Shown: one piece after another, positions 34,806 to 45,382 of the stretch
How positions within the stretch are numbered: position 1 is the first letter of the stretch
Layout of the letters: every line of letters begins with the position of its first letter
Source of the DNA: Corynebacterium doosanense CAU 212 = DSM 45436
GTDB taxonomy: Bacteria; Actinomycetota; Actinomycetes; Mycobacteriales; Mycobacteriaceae
Assembly: GCF_000767055.1 (NCBI RefSeq)
Contig: NZ_CP006764.1
Location: forward strand, 248,001-312,000
Reading direction: 5' to 3'
Length of the DNA: 64,000 nucleotides
Made by a program: the position numbers and the translations under genes
Notes under the pieces: generated by a model
Seen by the model: only the letters and a program-made list of their open reading frames with translations
Database searches by the model: none
What the model was told of the DNA's origin: nothing

Positions 34806-36071
34806 GTGGCACTGATCGTCCAGAAGTTCGGCGGATCGTCGCTAGAGAGCGCCGAGCGCATCCGGGCCGTGGCAGAACGTATCGTCGCCACCAAGCGGGC
34901 CGGCAACGACGTTGTCGTCGTGTGTTCCGCCATGGGCGACACCACCGATGAGCTTCTCGACCTCGCCCACCAGGTCAACCCCGTGCCGCCGGCCCGCGAG
35001 CTGGACATGCTGCTCACCGCCGGCGAGCGCATCTCCAACTCGCTGGTGGCCATGGCGATCCACTCGCTCGGCGCCGAGGCGCAGTCCTTCACCGGCTCCC
35101 AGGCCGGAGTGATCACCACCGAGCGCTGGGGCAACGCCCGCATCGTCGACGTCACCCCGGGCCGGGTCCGCAACGCGCTCGACGAGGGCAAGATCTGCAT
35201 TGTCGCCGGCTTCCAGGGAGTCAACCGCGAGACCGGCTCCATCACCACCCTCGGCCGCGGCGGGTCCGACACCACCGCGGTCGCGCTGGCCGCGGCGCTC
35301 GACGCCGACGTCTGCGAGATCTGCTCGGATGTCGACGGCGTCTACACCGCCGATCCCCGCATCGTGCCCGACGCGCAGAAGCTGGAGAAACTCTCCTTCG
35401 AGGAGATGCTCGAGCTGGCGGCGTCGGGAAGCAAGATTCTGGTCCTGCGCAGCGTGGAGTACGCCCGCGCATTCAACGTCCCGCTACGAGTCCGTTCGTC
35501 TTACAGCAACGATCCCGGCACCCTCATCGCCGGTTCAATGGAGGAGATCCCCGTGGAAGAAGCAGTCCTGGCCGGAGTGGCCACCGACAAGTCCGAGGCC
35601 AAGGTCGCCGTCATCGGCGTGCACGACACCCCGGGGGAGGCCGCCAAGCTCTTCCGTGTGCTGGCCGACGCCGAGATCAACATCGACATGGTGCTGCAGA
35701 ACATCTCCTCGGTCACGGACAACACCACCGACATCACCTTCACCTGCCCGCGCGAGGACGCCTCCCGCGCAGTCGAGCTGCTGACCAAGCTCAAGGAGGA
35801 GGCCGGCTGGGAGAGTGTGCGTTTCGACGACCAGATCGGCAAGGTCTCCCTCGTCGGCGCCGGCATGAAGTCCCACCCGGGCGTCACCGCCGAGTTTTCC
35901 GAGGCGCTGCGCGACGAGAACATCAACATCGAGATGTTCACCACCTCCGAAATCCGCATCACCGCCGTCATCCGCGAGGCGGACGTCGACGTGGCCACCC
36001 GCGCCCTGCACGCCCGATTCCAGCTCGGCGGCGACGAAGCCGCCACGGTGTACGCCGGAACCGGCCGCTAA
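34806..36071 (+). CDS. lysC: Aspartate kinase, alpha subunit (overlapping alpha/beta gene)
   Basis: A 421-residue enzyme phosphorylating aspartate for lysine, threonine, methionine and diaminopimelate synthesis. [20 protein letters not shown] opens the kinase domain; the middle [16 protein letters not shown] and [19 protein letters not shown] bind ATP/aspartate; two ACT domains after residue 250 ([37 protein letters not shown]) form the Lys/Thr feedback site. GTG 34806 is the start. Transcription with asd is very likely (24-base gap). TAGAGT near 34749 is a plausible -10 box. Confidence 0.96.
   Translation: MALIVQKFGGSSLESAERIRAVAERIVATKRAGNDVVVVCSAMGDTTDELLDLAHQVNPVPPARELDMLLTAGERISNSLVAMAIHSLGAEAQSFTGSQAGVITTERWGNARIVDVTPGRVRNALDEGKICIVAGFQGVNRETGSITTLGRGGSDTTAVALAAALDADVCEICSDVDGVYTADPRIVPDAQKLEKLSFEEMLELAASGSKILVLRSVEYARAFNVPLRVRSSYSNDPGTLIAGSMEEIPVEEAVLAGVATDKSEAKVAVIGVHDTPGEAAKLFRVLADAEINIDMVLQNISSVTDNTTDITFTCPREDASRAVELLTKLKEEAGWESVRFDDQIGKVSLVGAGMKSHPGVTAEFSEALRDENINIEMFTTSEIRITAVIREADVDVATRALHARFQLGGDEAATVYAGTGR
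35538..36071 (+). CDS. lysC: Aspartate kinase, beta subunit (internal in-frame start)
   Basis: ATG 35538 within lysC begins [20 protein letters not shown], exactly the known beta-subunit start of C. glutamicum LysC, giving a 177-residue chain of the two ACT domains that assembles with alpha in an alpha2beta2 enzyme and completes the Lys/Thr feedback site. No strong ribosome site is seen; the assignment rests on homology. Confidence 0.75.
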   Translation: MEEIPVEEAVLAGVATDKSEAKVAVIGVHDTPGEAAKLFRVLADAEINIDMVLQNISSVTDNTTDITFTCPREDASRAVELLTKLKEEAGWESVRFDDQIGKVSLVGAGMKSHPGVTAEFSEALRDENINIEMFTTSEIRITAVIREADVDVATRALHARFQLGGDEAATVYAGTGR

Positions 36072-37127
<1,056 letters not shown>

Positions 37128-37160
37128 ATAACTGTTGCGAGGGGCCTAGCTCCTCCTGTG

Positions 37161-37198
37161 CGCCCGCCCTCGGCCATTCGGCCGGTGGGCGGTTTTTC
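37161..37198 (+). terminator. Terminator after asd
   Basis: CGCCCGCCCTCGGCC pairs with GGCCGGTGGGCGG, then TTTTTCTT. Confidence 0.88.
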
Positions 37199-37307
37199 TT
37201 ATTTTTCTGGCGGCAAACGCTGAGCAAAATCTTGCTGGGTATCGCATACGTCCGAGTGCGAAAGGCTGGGTAACCACACAGAAATCTGGCCGCGCCGAGA
37301 GGGGAAG

Positions 37308-37475
37308 ATGGGGGTTACGCAGGGAGCTATCGGTTTGCTGGCCATGCGTACCGCCTCGTGCCTCGGGCCTGTTGTCCCTGCGCTTGCTCCGGACGGCGAG
37401 AGTCCCGTCGAGGGCTCATTCCTGAGTTCAGAACTGAGCTCGGGTTCCAGCCTGAATTCCAGCTCAGAGTCTTAG
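37308..37475 (+). CDS. Short peptide with GSS-rich tail, remnant of the surface family
   Basis: A 55-residue frame with a very good ribosome site (GAGAGGGGAAG just before ATG 37308). It starts MGVTQGAIGLLAMRTASCLG and ends SELSSGSSLNSSSES, the Ser/Gly tail seen at the ends of the proteins at 39200 and 9002. The ectodomain and most of the C-terminal module are missing, so it is likely a deletion remnant. It has its own terminator resembling that after 39865. Whether it is expressed is unknown. Confidence 0.5.
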   Translation: MGVTQGAIGLLAMRTASCLGPVVPALAPDGESPVEGSFLSSELSSGSSLNSSSES

Positions 37476-37491
37476 AACCAGGAAGAGAGGT

Positions 37492-37678
<187 letters not shown>

Positions 37679-37835
37679 CTCTGCTCAGCCGAATCTCAGC
37701 CCCGCCAACCCAAGCAGGGGCTATGGGTGGGGGTTTCGTCATGCCTGAGAAGCGATAACCAGGGATGAGAGAGACTTGCGTCACCACGTGGATTGTAAAA
37801 CTATACAGATAATAAGTTAAACATTAGAATAACCT

Positions 37836-39200
37836 GTGTCGATACCTACCAGGAACCGGGAAACTTTCATTCAGATCAGAAGATCTCTTATTTCTTTGTC
37901 AACCGCGCTCGCCATAGGCGTGGCGGCCACCTTCACCCCCATCGCAGGCGTCGCCCCCATGCTGCCCAGTGCGGCAGCGCAGACGCAGAACTTGCCACTG
38001 CCGCAGCCGACCTATGGCCAATTCCAACTGGACCGGCGGCCAGACGGAAAACTGCTGATCGTCGGAACGTCGCCTCTCATTAGGGGGGACTAGAAGCATG
38101 GGACGCCGGCGTACGTCCACAACGGTGTGACGTACAAAATGAGTCTGGTGGAGTTCACGGTGGCTTCGAAGGCTATCGGGGAACCTGCGTACTACTGGTC
38201 GGTTGACGCCGAAAATGGAAATCGATCCAACACCTGTGCTTACGACATCAGTTCCTATGGCGTGGCGGACAGAGGATTGGTCGTCTTTGAGCGAAACGGC
38301 TTCCTGGAGGACGCGGGTACCGTCGACGGGCCGCTCTTCATGCGTGTGCAGCACTTCGACAACAACTGGCGGGTGCCTATTGCTGCAGGCCAGAATCTCA
38401 CCGACGTCACCCTGACCTTTGATTTTCCTGCGGGCGCAGAGCCCGTACGAAGCCAGGACACGGTGTTCACCCCGGTAACAACGATTCAGCTGGCTACCGG
38501 AGGAACCAAGACAATCTCGGGATACAACCCCTCACTACCCAGTGGCCACCCGACGGACCCCCGATGGGGTCCGGTACCCGACGGCGATGTCTCGGATGAG
38601 TGGGTCATTAACGCGCCTCGGCAGAACGACGACGGCACCTGGACGCTGACGGCCTCTATCGGAGAGCTGAAAGAAGGGGCATCATCGGTTCTCCAGTTCG
38701 GACAGGCCAACATTTCCGGGGACGCCCCGGCAACTCGCGTGAGTTTCAAAGCTGCGCGGCCCTGTACTGAACCCCTTCCGTCCGGTTCCTCGGAGCAGTG
38801 CACAGCCGCAGCCACATCGGTCGGCCTCCCGTTGCTGCTCCTGATCCCGCTGGGCATTGCCTCGCAGGTGCGAGTGCCCGGCATCGATGCTCTTGCGGGC
38901 CAACTGAGGCAGCAGATTGCGGACGCCAACAACCGGCTTCAGCAACAGACCGGCATCTTCAACGGGGATGCGGCCCGGCTCGCCGCCCGGTTGGACGGAT
39001 ACCTTGCGGGGCCTGAAGGACGGGCCCTGGCGGGTGCAGCTTTGATCGCGGCCGGGCTGTTGGCTACCGGGTACGTAGCCAGCAACTGTCTGCCGGGTTC
39101 GAGCGGAAGCTCACTGGCGGGGTCGTCGCTGAGCCCCGACCGGGGCAGCGCGGAACTGCTGGGGTCAGCAACTCTGAGCTCCGGATCTAGCGAGAGCTGA
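37836..39200 (+). pseudogene. Secreted surface protein with GSS-tailed C-terminal module, in-frame TAG
   Basis: GTG 37836 gives a Sec signal peptide (RRSLISLSTALAIGVAATF, cleavage near AAAQ) and a short mature part ending IVGTSPLIRGD before TAG 38091-38093. The same frame continues KHGTPAYVHNGVTYKMSLVE and stays open to 39200. The ectodomain has beta-rich stretches and two Cys; the end shows the shared module: SVGLPLLLLIPLGIASQVRV, RQQIADANNRLQQQTGIF, a hydrophobic segment AGAALIAAGLLATGYVASNC, and a Ser/Gly tail. Without readthrough only a 85-residue fragment is made; a GTG at 38127 could start the rest but without a signal peptide. AGAAT 7 bases before GTG 37836 suggests a leaderless promoter. 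Function unknown. Confidence 0.72.
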
Positions 39201-39403
39201 GAATCGAGTCAGGTTCGAAGATGCAAAGGCACCTCAATCCCATGCGGGCGAGGTGCCTTTCATCTGTTACGGGCCTTCCCGTGGTCCGCGCTCTCCCAGG
39301 CCAGGGAAGAACACAGCATATTGGCCGGCGAACCTATGAGAAACGATGCGAGCGCCACTCAATATATTTCTATGAGCCAGTGTGCCTATCAAGTGTCCAG
39401 GAA

Positions 39404-39865
39404 GTGGCGAGGCTGATAAAACAAGCGATGAGTGTTTTGGCGGTCGGCGCTGTCGCGTGCCTCGGCTTGGCCGTCCCAACCCAGGCGCAGGGAGGCGAAA
39501 ACGTGGACGCGGGCAGCACCTTCGCGTGGGAGGATGCGGCCCGAGAAGCAGGAGCGGCCATGCTATCCCTGCTCCCTGCCGGACTGGTCTCCCAGGTTCA
39601 TGTCCCCGGCATGGACGTCATGGTGGGGCAAATGCGGAGCCAGATCATGGCCTCTAACCCTCACCTGCAGCAACACAGCGGTATGTACCGCGATCAGGCC
39701 GCTCGGCTGGCAGCCAAGCTGGGTGCTCGGATGGCCGGGCCGGAAGGTGGGGCTCTGGCGGGCGCCGCAATGGCCGGTGCCGGGTTGATGGCGATCGGCT
39801 ACGTGGTGCCCAGTAGCACTAATCGCGAGTCCGACACGTCCTCCGTGGGCTGGGCATTGAGCTAG
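39404..39865 (+). CDS. Short secreted protein made only of signal peptide and the shared C-terminal module
   Basis: About 153 residues from GTG 39404 (ATG 39428 and GTG 39380 are alternatives; none has a good ribosome site). RLIKQAMSVLAVGAVACLGL ending in PTQAQ is a Sec signal peptide; then a ~25-residue linker, LLPAGLVSQVHVPGMDVMVG, QIMASNPHLQQHSGMYRDQA, a hydrophobic AGAAMAGAGLMAIGYVV, and a Ser-rich tail. It is a minimal member of the family at 7713-9002 and 37836-39200, which suggests that the module works on its own. Function unknown. Confidence 0.65.
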   Translation: MARLIKQAMSVLAVGAVACLGLAVPTQAQGGENVDAGSTFAWEDAAREAGAAMLSLLPAGLVSQVHVPGMDVMVGQMRSQIMASNPHLQQHSGMYRDQAARLAAKLGARMAGPEGGALAGAAMAGAGLMAIGYVVPSSTNRESDTSSVGWALS

Positions 39866-39895
39866 GGTCTGCGCTCGAACTAGTAATAGAAAAAT

Positions 39896-39922
39896 GGCGC
39901 TCACCGTGGACCGGTGAGCGCC
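39896..39922. terminator. Terminator after the short secreted protein
   Basis: GGCGCTCACC pairs with GGTGAGCGCC, then GTTCTTCT. It may also serve the convergent transporter gene at 39945. Confidence 0.75.
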
Positions 39923-39944
39923 GTTCTTCTGCGTCGGGGAGGTG

Positions 39945-41267
39945 CTACTTCAGATCCTCCACCGGAGCGGGTTCGGTGTGGGCCACGTAGGTGACCGTTG
40001 CCGGGGGATCCTCGCGGTCGTAGTCGAGATCGTCGTCGGACTCGAGCTTCTCGTGCACCTCGTTCTCCAGGTGCTCGGCGAAGTCCTCCTCGGGGATGTT
40101 GGAGGCCGCGGTGATCTTGTCCAGCTCACGCTGGTTGCGCTTGGAGAAGCGCATGCGCGGGTCGAGCTTGCGCTCGGTGAGTGCGAGGGCGCGCGCACGT
40201 CGGCGGCCTTCGGCGCGCAGTTTTGAGCCACCGCGGATCCAGGCCGCGGCGATGACCACGATCATGAGGATTCCCAGGTAGCCCAGCGCCGGGTAGACGG
40301 ACGAGACGAGGGACTCGAACCCGATGAAGGAGAGTCCGAAGCCGACGAGGCACGAGACGATGAAGACCGGGCGGTAGAGCGCCGGGCGGTTGCGGGTCAG
40401 GCGCTTGCCCAGCGCGTAGAACATGCCGACGGCGGTGTTGAAGACCATGGCGTAAACGACAAACGTCATAGCGACACCGAGCCAGGGGTGGATCTCATTG
40501 ATGAGCGTGAGCACGGGCATGGCGGTGCCGTTGACGGTGTCGACCTGGAGGAACAGTGCCAGGACGAGGAGCATGAGCATGACCAGGAAGAAGACGCCGC
40601 CGAGGGCTCCGCCCCAGCCGGCCGCCTTGGTGTCCATCATATTGCCGCCGATGACGATGGCCATGGAAACGGCCGTCATGACGCAGAGGCCGATGTAGTT
40701 CAGCGCGGAGATCCACCAGTTGGGAAGGTTGGTCTGCACGTCCTGGGCGGCCACGTTGAGTTCGGCGAAGTTCCACTCGGAGGTGAACATCGTCCAGATG
40801 GTCACGAAGAGCACGAAGATGATGACAAAGGGTGTGATGGCACCGATGACCGCGGAGACCTTGTCCACGTCGAGCATGCCCGTCACGAGGACGAGCACGA
40901 GCATGGCAACCGCACCGACCCACATGGGCCAGCCGAACTGCTGATTGAGGTTCGCTCCGCCGCCGGCGAACATGACAAAGCCGATGGAGAACAGGGTGAT
41001 GATGGTCGAGATGTCCAGGACCCAGGCCACCACCTTGTGGGAGATGCGGCCGAGGACGGCCGTGTGCTCTTTCGCCTGGTAGTAGCTGCCCAGCTGGAGC
41101 AGGGCGATGCCGGTGACGACCATGAGAATTGAGGCGATGACCGCGCCGACCAGCCCCCAGGTGCCGAAGGCGACGAAGAACTGCAACGCCTCCTGGCCGG
41201 AGGCGAAACCGGCACCGACGATGATGCCGGTGAAGGCGAGCGCGATACCTATAGCGCGTTGAAACAT
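39945..41267 (-). CDS. YkvI-like membrane transporter (LeuT-type fold)
   Basis: A 440-residue protein with about ten helices: FTGIIVGAGFASGQEALQFF is the unwound first helix typical of the YkvI group of amino-acid-transporter-like proteins. Ends with a ~100-residue hydrophilic, first basic then acidic tail (RMRFSKRNQRELDKI, ESDDDLDYDREDPP). ATG 41267. It lies between asd and sigC, as a homologue does in C. glutamicum. Substrate unknown. Confidence 0.8.
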   Translation of the reverse strand: MFQRAIGIALAFTGIIVGAGFASGQEALQFFVAFGTWGLVGAVIASILMVVTGIALLQLGSYYQAKEHTAVLGRISHKVVAWVLDISTIITLFSIGFVMFAGGGANLNQQFGWPMWVGAVAMLVLVLVTGMLDVDKVSAVIGAITPFVIIFVLFVTIWTMFTSEWNFAELNVAAQDVQTNLPNWWISALNYIGLCVMTAVSMAIVIGGNMMDTKAAGWGGALGGVFFLVMLMLLVLALFLQVDTVNGTAMPVLTLINEIHPWLGVAMTFVVYAMVFNTAVGMFYALGKRLTRNRPALYRPVFIVSCLVGFGLSFIGFESLVSSVYPALGYLGILMIVVIAAAWIRGGSKLRAEGRRRARALALTERKLDPRMRFSKRNQRELDKITAASNIPEEDFAEHLENEVHEKLESDDDLDYDREDPPATVTYVAHTEPAPVEDLK

Positions 41268-41340
41268 AAAGGGGTTCTCTCGAGGTTTCGGCGGAGGGCT
41301 CGTACAGTCACGGACTCTTTATGCCGCGGCGGCCTCACGC

Positions 41341-41363
41341 CTTGATGCTCTACCAATTAAACG
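41341..41363 (-). other. tRNA D-arm-like fragment
   Basis: On the minus strand GTTTAATTGGTAGAGCATCA looks like the D arm of a tRNA, but no matching acceptor, anticodon or T arm is found (GGTTCGAATCC is absent). It lies between sigC and the YkvI-like gene. Probably a remnant or chance resemblance. Confidence 0.3.
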
Positions 41364-41372
41364 CGAAGCACT

Positions 41373-41921
41373 TCAGGAGCGTTCGATAAGGTCCTTCCGG
41401 GCACGCGCCACGCGTGAGCGGATGGTTCCCACACGCACGTCGGTGATGCGCGCGGCCTCCTCATAGGAATAGCCCAGCACCTGGGTGAGGATCAGTGCTT
41501 CTCGACGATCGGCCGGCAGGTCGTCGAGAAGCGACCTCACGTCCATCCATTCGCTCCAGTTGCCCTGGTCTGCGCCGGGCGCAGCCAGTGTGGCGGCGGC
41601 ATCCTCGTATTCCGTGGCGGATTTCCGGGGCCGCGCGCGTTCGTGGCGGATGTTGTCGATCCACGCACGCCGGGCCAGCGACAGCAGCCACGTGCGTGCA
41701 GAGGACCGGGCGGCGAAGCGGGGGAGCGCGCCCATCACCCGCAGGTAGGTCTCCTGGGTGAGATCGTCGGCTGTCTCCACCCCGCCGAGGTGGGCGAGCA
41801 GGCGCCAGACGTCGTCCTGCGTTGCCCGGATGAAGGCGGTGAGAGCCTTTTTATCGCCGCGACCAGCCCGGAGCGCGAGCTCGGTGACACGCTCGTCGTC
41901 ATGCGCGGGATGGGGGGACAC
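41373..41921 (-). CDS. sigC: ECF-type RNA polymerase sigma factor
   Basis: A 182-residue sigma factor with region 2 (RATQDDVWRLLAHLGG, TADDLTQETYLRVMGALPRF, ARTWLLSLARRAWIDNIRHE) and region 4 (LDDLPADRREALILTQVLGY, SYEEAARITDVRVGTIRSRV). No anti-sigma gene is next to it. GTG 41921 (VSPHPAHDDERVTEL) is chosen because it aligns with my memory of C. glutamicum SigC; a TTG at 41966 would extend it by 15 residues. Divergent from katA, the same arrangement as in C. glutamicum. In relatives SigC responds to respiratory-chain stress. Confidence 0.85.
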   Translation of the reverse strand: MSPHPAHDDERVTELALRAGRGDKKALTAFIRATQDDVWRLLAHLGGVETADDLTQETYLRVMGALPRFAARSSARTWLLSLARRAWIDNIRHERARPRKSATEYEDAAATLAAPGADQGNWSEWMDVRSLLDDLPADRREALILTQVLGYSYEEAARITDVRVGTIRSRVARARKDLIERS

Positions 41922-42054
41922 GTTAAAGGAGGTTAGCAGGTAGAACGCCGGGGTCCGGGTCGGCAAAGTCGTTGCGGGAGGTCGCGGCCTCGGGTATCCT
42001 CTTAGTCAGGACCAATCAATCTGTGACGATTAATAGCAAGAAGGAAGGTAAGCC

Positions 42055-43656
42055 ATGGCAAGCGTTGATGACGTCTTGAACAAGGGCAAGACCAACACCC
42101 CCCACCAGAACACGACCCGCCTCAACGGCGCGCCGGTTGCCTCGGAAAACCACTCCATCACGCAGGGCCAGCAGGGCGCTGTCATCCTCAATGACATCCA
42201 CCTGATCGAGAAGCTGGCTCACTTCAACCGCGAGATGGTCATCGACCGCATCCCCCACGCCAAGGGCCACGGCGCCTTCGGCGAGATGCACATCACCGAG
42301 GATGTCTCCGCCTTCACCAAGGCGAAGCTCTTCCAGCAGGGCACCACCACTCCGCTGGCCATCCGCTTCTCCACCGTCGCGGGCGAGTCCGGCACCCCGG
42401 ACACTTGGCGCGACGTGCACGGCTTCGCACTGCGTTTCTACACTGAGGACGGCAACTACGACCTCGTCGGCAACAACACCCCGATCTTCTTCGTGCGCGA
42501 CGCGATCAAGTTCCCGGACTTCATCCACTCCCAGAAGCGCCTCGGCGCCTCGGGCCTGCGCGACGCCGACATGCAGTGGGACTTCTGGACCCGCACGCCC
42601 GAGTCCGCTCACCAGGTGACCTACCTCATGGGTCAGCGCGGCACCCCGAAGACCACCCGCCACATGAACGGCTACGGCTCCCACACCTTCCAGTGGACCA
42701 ACGAGCAGGGCGAGGCCTTCTGGGTCAAGTACCACTTCATCTCCGAGCAGGGCGAGCAGAACTTCACCGCCGCCGAGGCTGAGGAGATGGCCGGCAAGAA
42801 CGCCGACTTCCACCGCGAGGATCTCTTCCGCGCGATCGAGTCCGGCAACTTCCCGCGCTGGTCCGTCGAGGTGCAGATCATGCCCGTCGACGAGGCTGAG
42901 GGCTACCGCTACAACCCCTTCGACCTGACCAAGACCTGGTCCAAGAAGGACTACCCGCGCAAGAAGATCGGTTACTTCGAGCTCAACCGCAACCCGGAGA
43001 ACTTCCACGCGCAGATCGAGCAGATCGCGCTGGATCCGTCCAACCTGGTTCCGGGCATCGGCTTCTCCCCGGACAAGATGCTTCAGGGCCGTCTCTTCGC
43101 CTACGCGGATCAGCAACGCTACCGCATCGGCCCGAACTACCGCCAGCTGCCGGTGAACCAGCCGCTCAACGGTGACATCAACACGTACAGTCACAAGGGC
43201 CCGATGAGCTACCAGTTCAACCCGTCCGACGCCCCGGGCTACACCCCGAACCGCTACAGCAAGGGTGCGGGCTACCTCGACGACGGTCAGACCTCGAACC
43301 ACGGTGACACGTTCGGCGAGGCCAACCGCTACGGTGACACCACCGACTCCCTGCACGGTGTGGACACCCACGGCTCCGACCTCTACCGCGGCGCCTACAT
43401 CCAGCATGCTGAGGACGGCGACTTCGTCCAGCCCGGCATCCTCTACCGCGAGGTCCTCAACGAGGGGCAGAAGCAGGAGCTCGCCGAGAACATCGCCGGC
43501 GCGATGAACGGCGTCTCCCCCGAGACCGAAGAGCGCTGCTACTGGTACTGGTCCTCCGTCGACCAGGACCTGGGCAACCGCGTCAAGGCTGCTTTCGCAG
43601 AGGTCAAGGCTGAGGCCACCTCCTGGGAGCAGGCGAACGGTATTTCCCAGACCTAA
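42055..43656 (+). CDS. katA: Catalase
   Basis: A 533-residue monofunctional haem catalase. GVIDRIPHAKGHGAFGEM-like MVIDRIPHAKGHGAFGEMHI carries the active-site His; GNNTPIFFVRDAIKFPDFIH carries the Asn; NRNPENFHAQIEQIALDPSN and GRLFAYADQQRYRIG (proximal haem Tyr) follow. ATG 42055 has AAGAAGGAAGG as ribosome site. A strong terminator follows. It protects against hydrogen peroxide in the cytoplasm. Confidence 0.96.
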   Translation: MASVDDVLNKGKTNTPHQNTTRLNGAPVASENHSITQGQQGAVILNDIHLIEKLAHFNREMVIDRIPHAKGHGAFGEMHITEDVSAFTKAKLFQQGTTTPLAIRFSTVAGESGTPDTWRDVHGFALRFYTEDGNYDLVGNNTPIFFVRDAIKFPDFIHSQKRLGASGLRDADMQWDFWTRTPESAHQVTYLMGQRGTPKTTRHMNGYGSHTFQWTNEQGEAFWVKYHFISEQGEQNFTAAEAEEMAGKNADFHREDLFRAIESGNFPRWSVEVQIMPVDEAEGYRYNPFDLTKTWSKKDYPRKKIGYFELNRNPENFHAQIEQIALDPSNLVPGIGFSPDKMLQGRLFAYADQQRYRIGPNYRQLPVNQPLNGDINTYSHKGPMSYQFNPSDAPGYTPNRYSKGAGYLDDGQTSNHGDTFGEANRYGDTTDSLHGVDTHGSDLYRGAYIQHAEDGDFVQPGILYREVLNEGQKQELAENIAGAMNGVSPETEERCYWYWSSVDQDLGNRVKAAFAEVKAEATSWEQANGISQT

Positions 43657-43671
43657 GGCCCGGATCTACTG

Positions 43672-43709
43672 AAAATTCCCTCCCCGCATCTGCGCGGGGA
43701 GGGAATTTT
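43672..43709 (+). terminator. Terminator after katA
   Basis: AAAATTCCCTCCCCGC pairs with GCGGGGAGGGAATTTT, with a further T run. Confidence 0.93.
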
Positions 43710-43785
43710 TTCTGCCCTGAGCGTTTCGGGGAGCTATCCCCGGAACGCTCGCGGGCGGGGATATGGGGGAATTAGGGTCACGGCT

Positions 43786-44319
43786 ATGCATAGGAAAGCA
43801 CAACCCTTCCGCCACCGGGCCGCGGCTGGTCTGCTCACTCTCGCTCTCGCCGGCAGTGTCACCGCCTGCGGCTACTCCGCAGCGGAGCAGGAGGCGGCGG
43901 CCTCGTCCGCTGCCGCATCCGCGTCGTCCGTGGTGGCGGCGTCCGCATCTTCGGCGTCCGCGTCCTTGGCCGCCTCGGCAGCGTCGGTATCGTCGGAAGC
44001 CCGGCAGTCCTCCGCGGCATCGGCGTCGCACAGCGCGGAGGTGGAGGAACTGTCCGGGTCATCCGCATCTCTGGCGTCGGTGGTCCGGGAAGCGCAGCAG
44101 TCGGATGCCCAGGCTGCCGAGCCCGAGCCCGTGGTGGAGGAGCAGTGGCCGTCTTTCCCCGCCGAGGATCCGGGGGCGGGCAAGGAGTGGGCGACGATGG
44201 GGCCGTTCGGCACGTAGTCGACGTGCGAGCAGAACGACGATCAGCAGCCGCTGAGCGCGACCTACTGTTTCAGCATGAGCGACGGCTGGTACTACTACTT
44301 CGTCCGTCAGGCGAGGTGA
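43786..44319 (+). pseudogene. Ser/Ala-rich lipoprotein with in-frame TAG near its C-terminus
   Basis: ATG 43786 gives a lipoprotein signal (LLTLALAGSVTAC, lipobox VTAC) and a ~75-residue Ala/Ser low-complexity region, then EEQWPSFPAEDPGAGKEWAT to GPFGT and TAG 44215-44217. The same frame goes on STCEQNDDQQPLSATYCFSM and SDGWYYYFVRQAR to TGA 44319; the two Cys and the aromatic end look like genuine protein. The short form (143 residues) would lack this small C-terminal domain. Either a nonsense mutation or readthrough. Function unknown. It is convergent with mnhG. Confidence 0.65.
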
Positions 44320-44329
44320 CCGGCGGGTC

Positions 44330-44686
44330 CTAGCCTCGCCCGCCCTCTGGGGCTCCCTCGGTCTCGCCCTCCAGGCCCGTCCGGTCCACGACGGTGACGC
44401 CGTAGATTCCGCGGGCCAGGTAGAACGAGCCGATGGAGGCGACGATCCACACGCCGGCGATGGCGATCAGGGCGCGCAGGAGGTTGGCCGGGTCGAAGCC
44501 CTCCGTGGACCAGTCCCAGATGAGTTTGGCCACCAGCAGAACGGGGAAGGCCACGCACACCAGCGGACCCATGAGGTTCACCCGGGTCAGGGCGTCCGGT
44601 GCGCGCCACTGAGCGATGGCGGTCGCGGCGGTCATGAAGGCTGCCAGCACCACCAGGGCGGCGACGATGATTTCTACGATGGTCAT
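44330..44686 (-). CDS. mnhG: Mrp cation/proton antiporter subunit G
   Basis: A 118-residue membrane protein with three helices; WRAPDALTRVNLMGPLVCVA is the MnhG/MrpG signature. It is the last gene of the operon mnhA-C-D-E-F-G, 7 bases after mnhF. All subunits are needed for Na+(K+)/H+ exchange. The acidic tail TGLEGETEGAPEGGRG is short and variable. Confidence 0.92.
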   Translation of the reverse strand: MTIVEIIVAALVVLAAFMTAATAIAQWRAPDALTRVNLMGPLVCVAFPVLLVAKLIWDWSTEGFDPANLLRALIAIAGVWIVASIGSFYLARGIYGVTVVDRTGLEGETEGAPEGGRG

Positions 44687-44693
44687 GGTGGGG

Positions 44694-44966
44694 CTACCTC
44701 CGGCCTCGGGTGATGATGCGCGACATGGACAGCGTCGGCATGACGCCGCCGACGATGCCGGCGAGAATGGCGATCTCGTAGCCGATGTACGTCTCGTTGG
44801 GGATCGTCCAGATCAGGTACAGCACGATCATGGAGTAGAAGATCAGGTCGGAGAGCACCGCCCGGCTGAGCATGTCCGCGGTGCGCAGGATGAGCACCAG
44901 CCCGGAGAGCATGCTCAGCGCGATGACACCGATCGAGCCGAGCAGAATCCATTCGAAGATGCTCAT
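44694..44966 (-). CDS. mnhF: Mrp cation/proton antiporter subunit F
   Basis: A 90-residue three-helix protein; ILRTADMLSRAVLSDLIFYS is the conserved MnhF segment. ATG 44966 (MSIFEWIL) overlaps the mnhE stop, so translation is coupled; an upstream in-frame start at 44981 is less likely. Confidence 0.9.
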   Translation of the reverse strand: MSIFEWILLGSIGVIALSMLSGLVLILRTADMLSRAVLSDLIFYSMIVLYLIWTIPNETYIGYEIAILAGIVGGVMPTLSMSRIITRGRR

Positions 44967-45379
44967 CACTTGCCCTCCCACGGACTGGTGTAGTCGTAGT
45001 ACTTCTCCGGCAGCGTATCGACGCTGCCTTGCCCGGGCACCCCGTGATCGATGCCCTTGACGTGGGGTGCGAGGCGCTCCTCCATGTCGGCGAGGCTGCG
45101 GGACGTGTCCGAGGGGTCATTCCCGAACGCGTCCTGGACCAGCAGGATGCGGGGGCCGCCGGGTTCGCTGGGCTCGCGTAGGCCCAGCGACAGCGTCGAC
45201 GGGGTGGCGGTGATCGAGGTGGAGAACCAGAAGATCTCCCAGTCGCTGGTCACGCGCAGCGGGTAGCGGATCACCGTGGGGGTGAAGCCGATGTCCGGGC
45301 GCAGTGCCCGGAACGCGACGTGGAATCCGGCGACGAAGATCTCCTTGATCAGCCACGGGATGTAGACGAGGACGTGCAT
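44966..45379 (-). CDS. mnhE: Mrp cation/proton antiporter subunit E
   Basis: A 137-residue protein with a short hydrophobic N-terminus (MHVLVYIPWLIKEIFVAGFH) and the MnhE core DIGFTPTVIRYPLR and STSITATPSTLSLGL. In other species MnhE has two more N-terminal helices, so this version is short at that end. It overlaps mnhF. Confidence 0.9.
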   Translation of the reverse strand: MHVLVYIPWLIKEIFVAGFHVAFRALRPDIGFTPTVIRYPLRVTSDWEIFWFSTSITATPSTLSLGLREPSEPGGPRILLVQDAFGNDPSDTSRSLADMEERLAPHVKGIDHGVPGQGSVDTLPEKYYDYTSPWEGK

Positions 45380-45382
45380 GGT

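Noticed and set aside
41341..41363. A functional tRNA gene
   Set aside because: Only a D-arm-like stretch is present; acceptor stem, anticodon arm and T arm cannot be completed.
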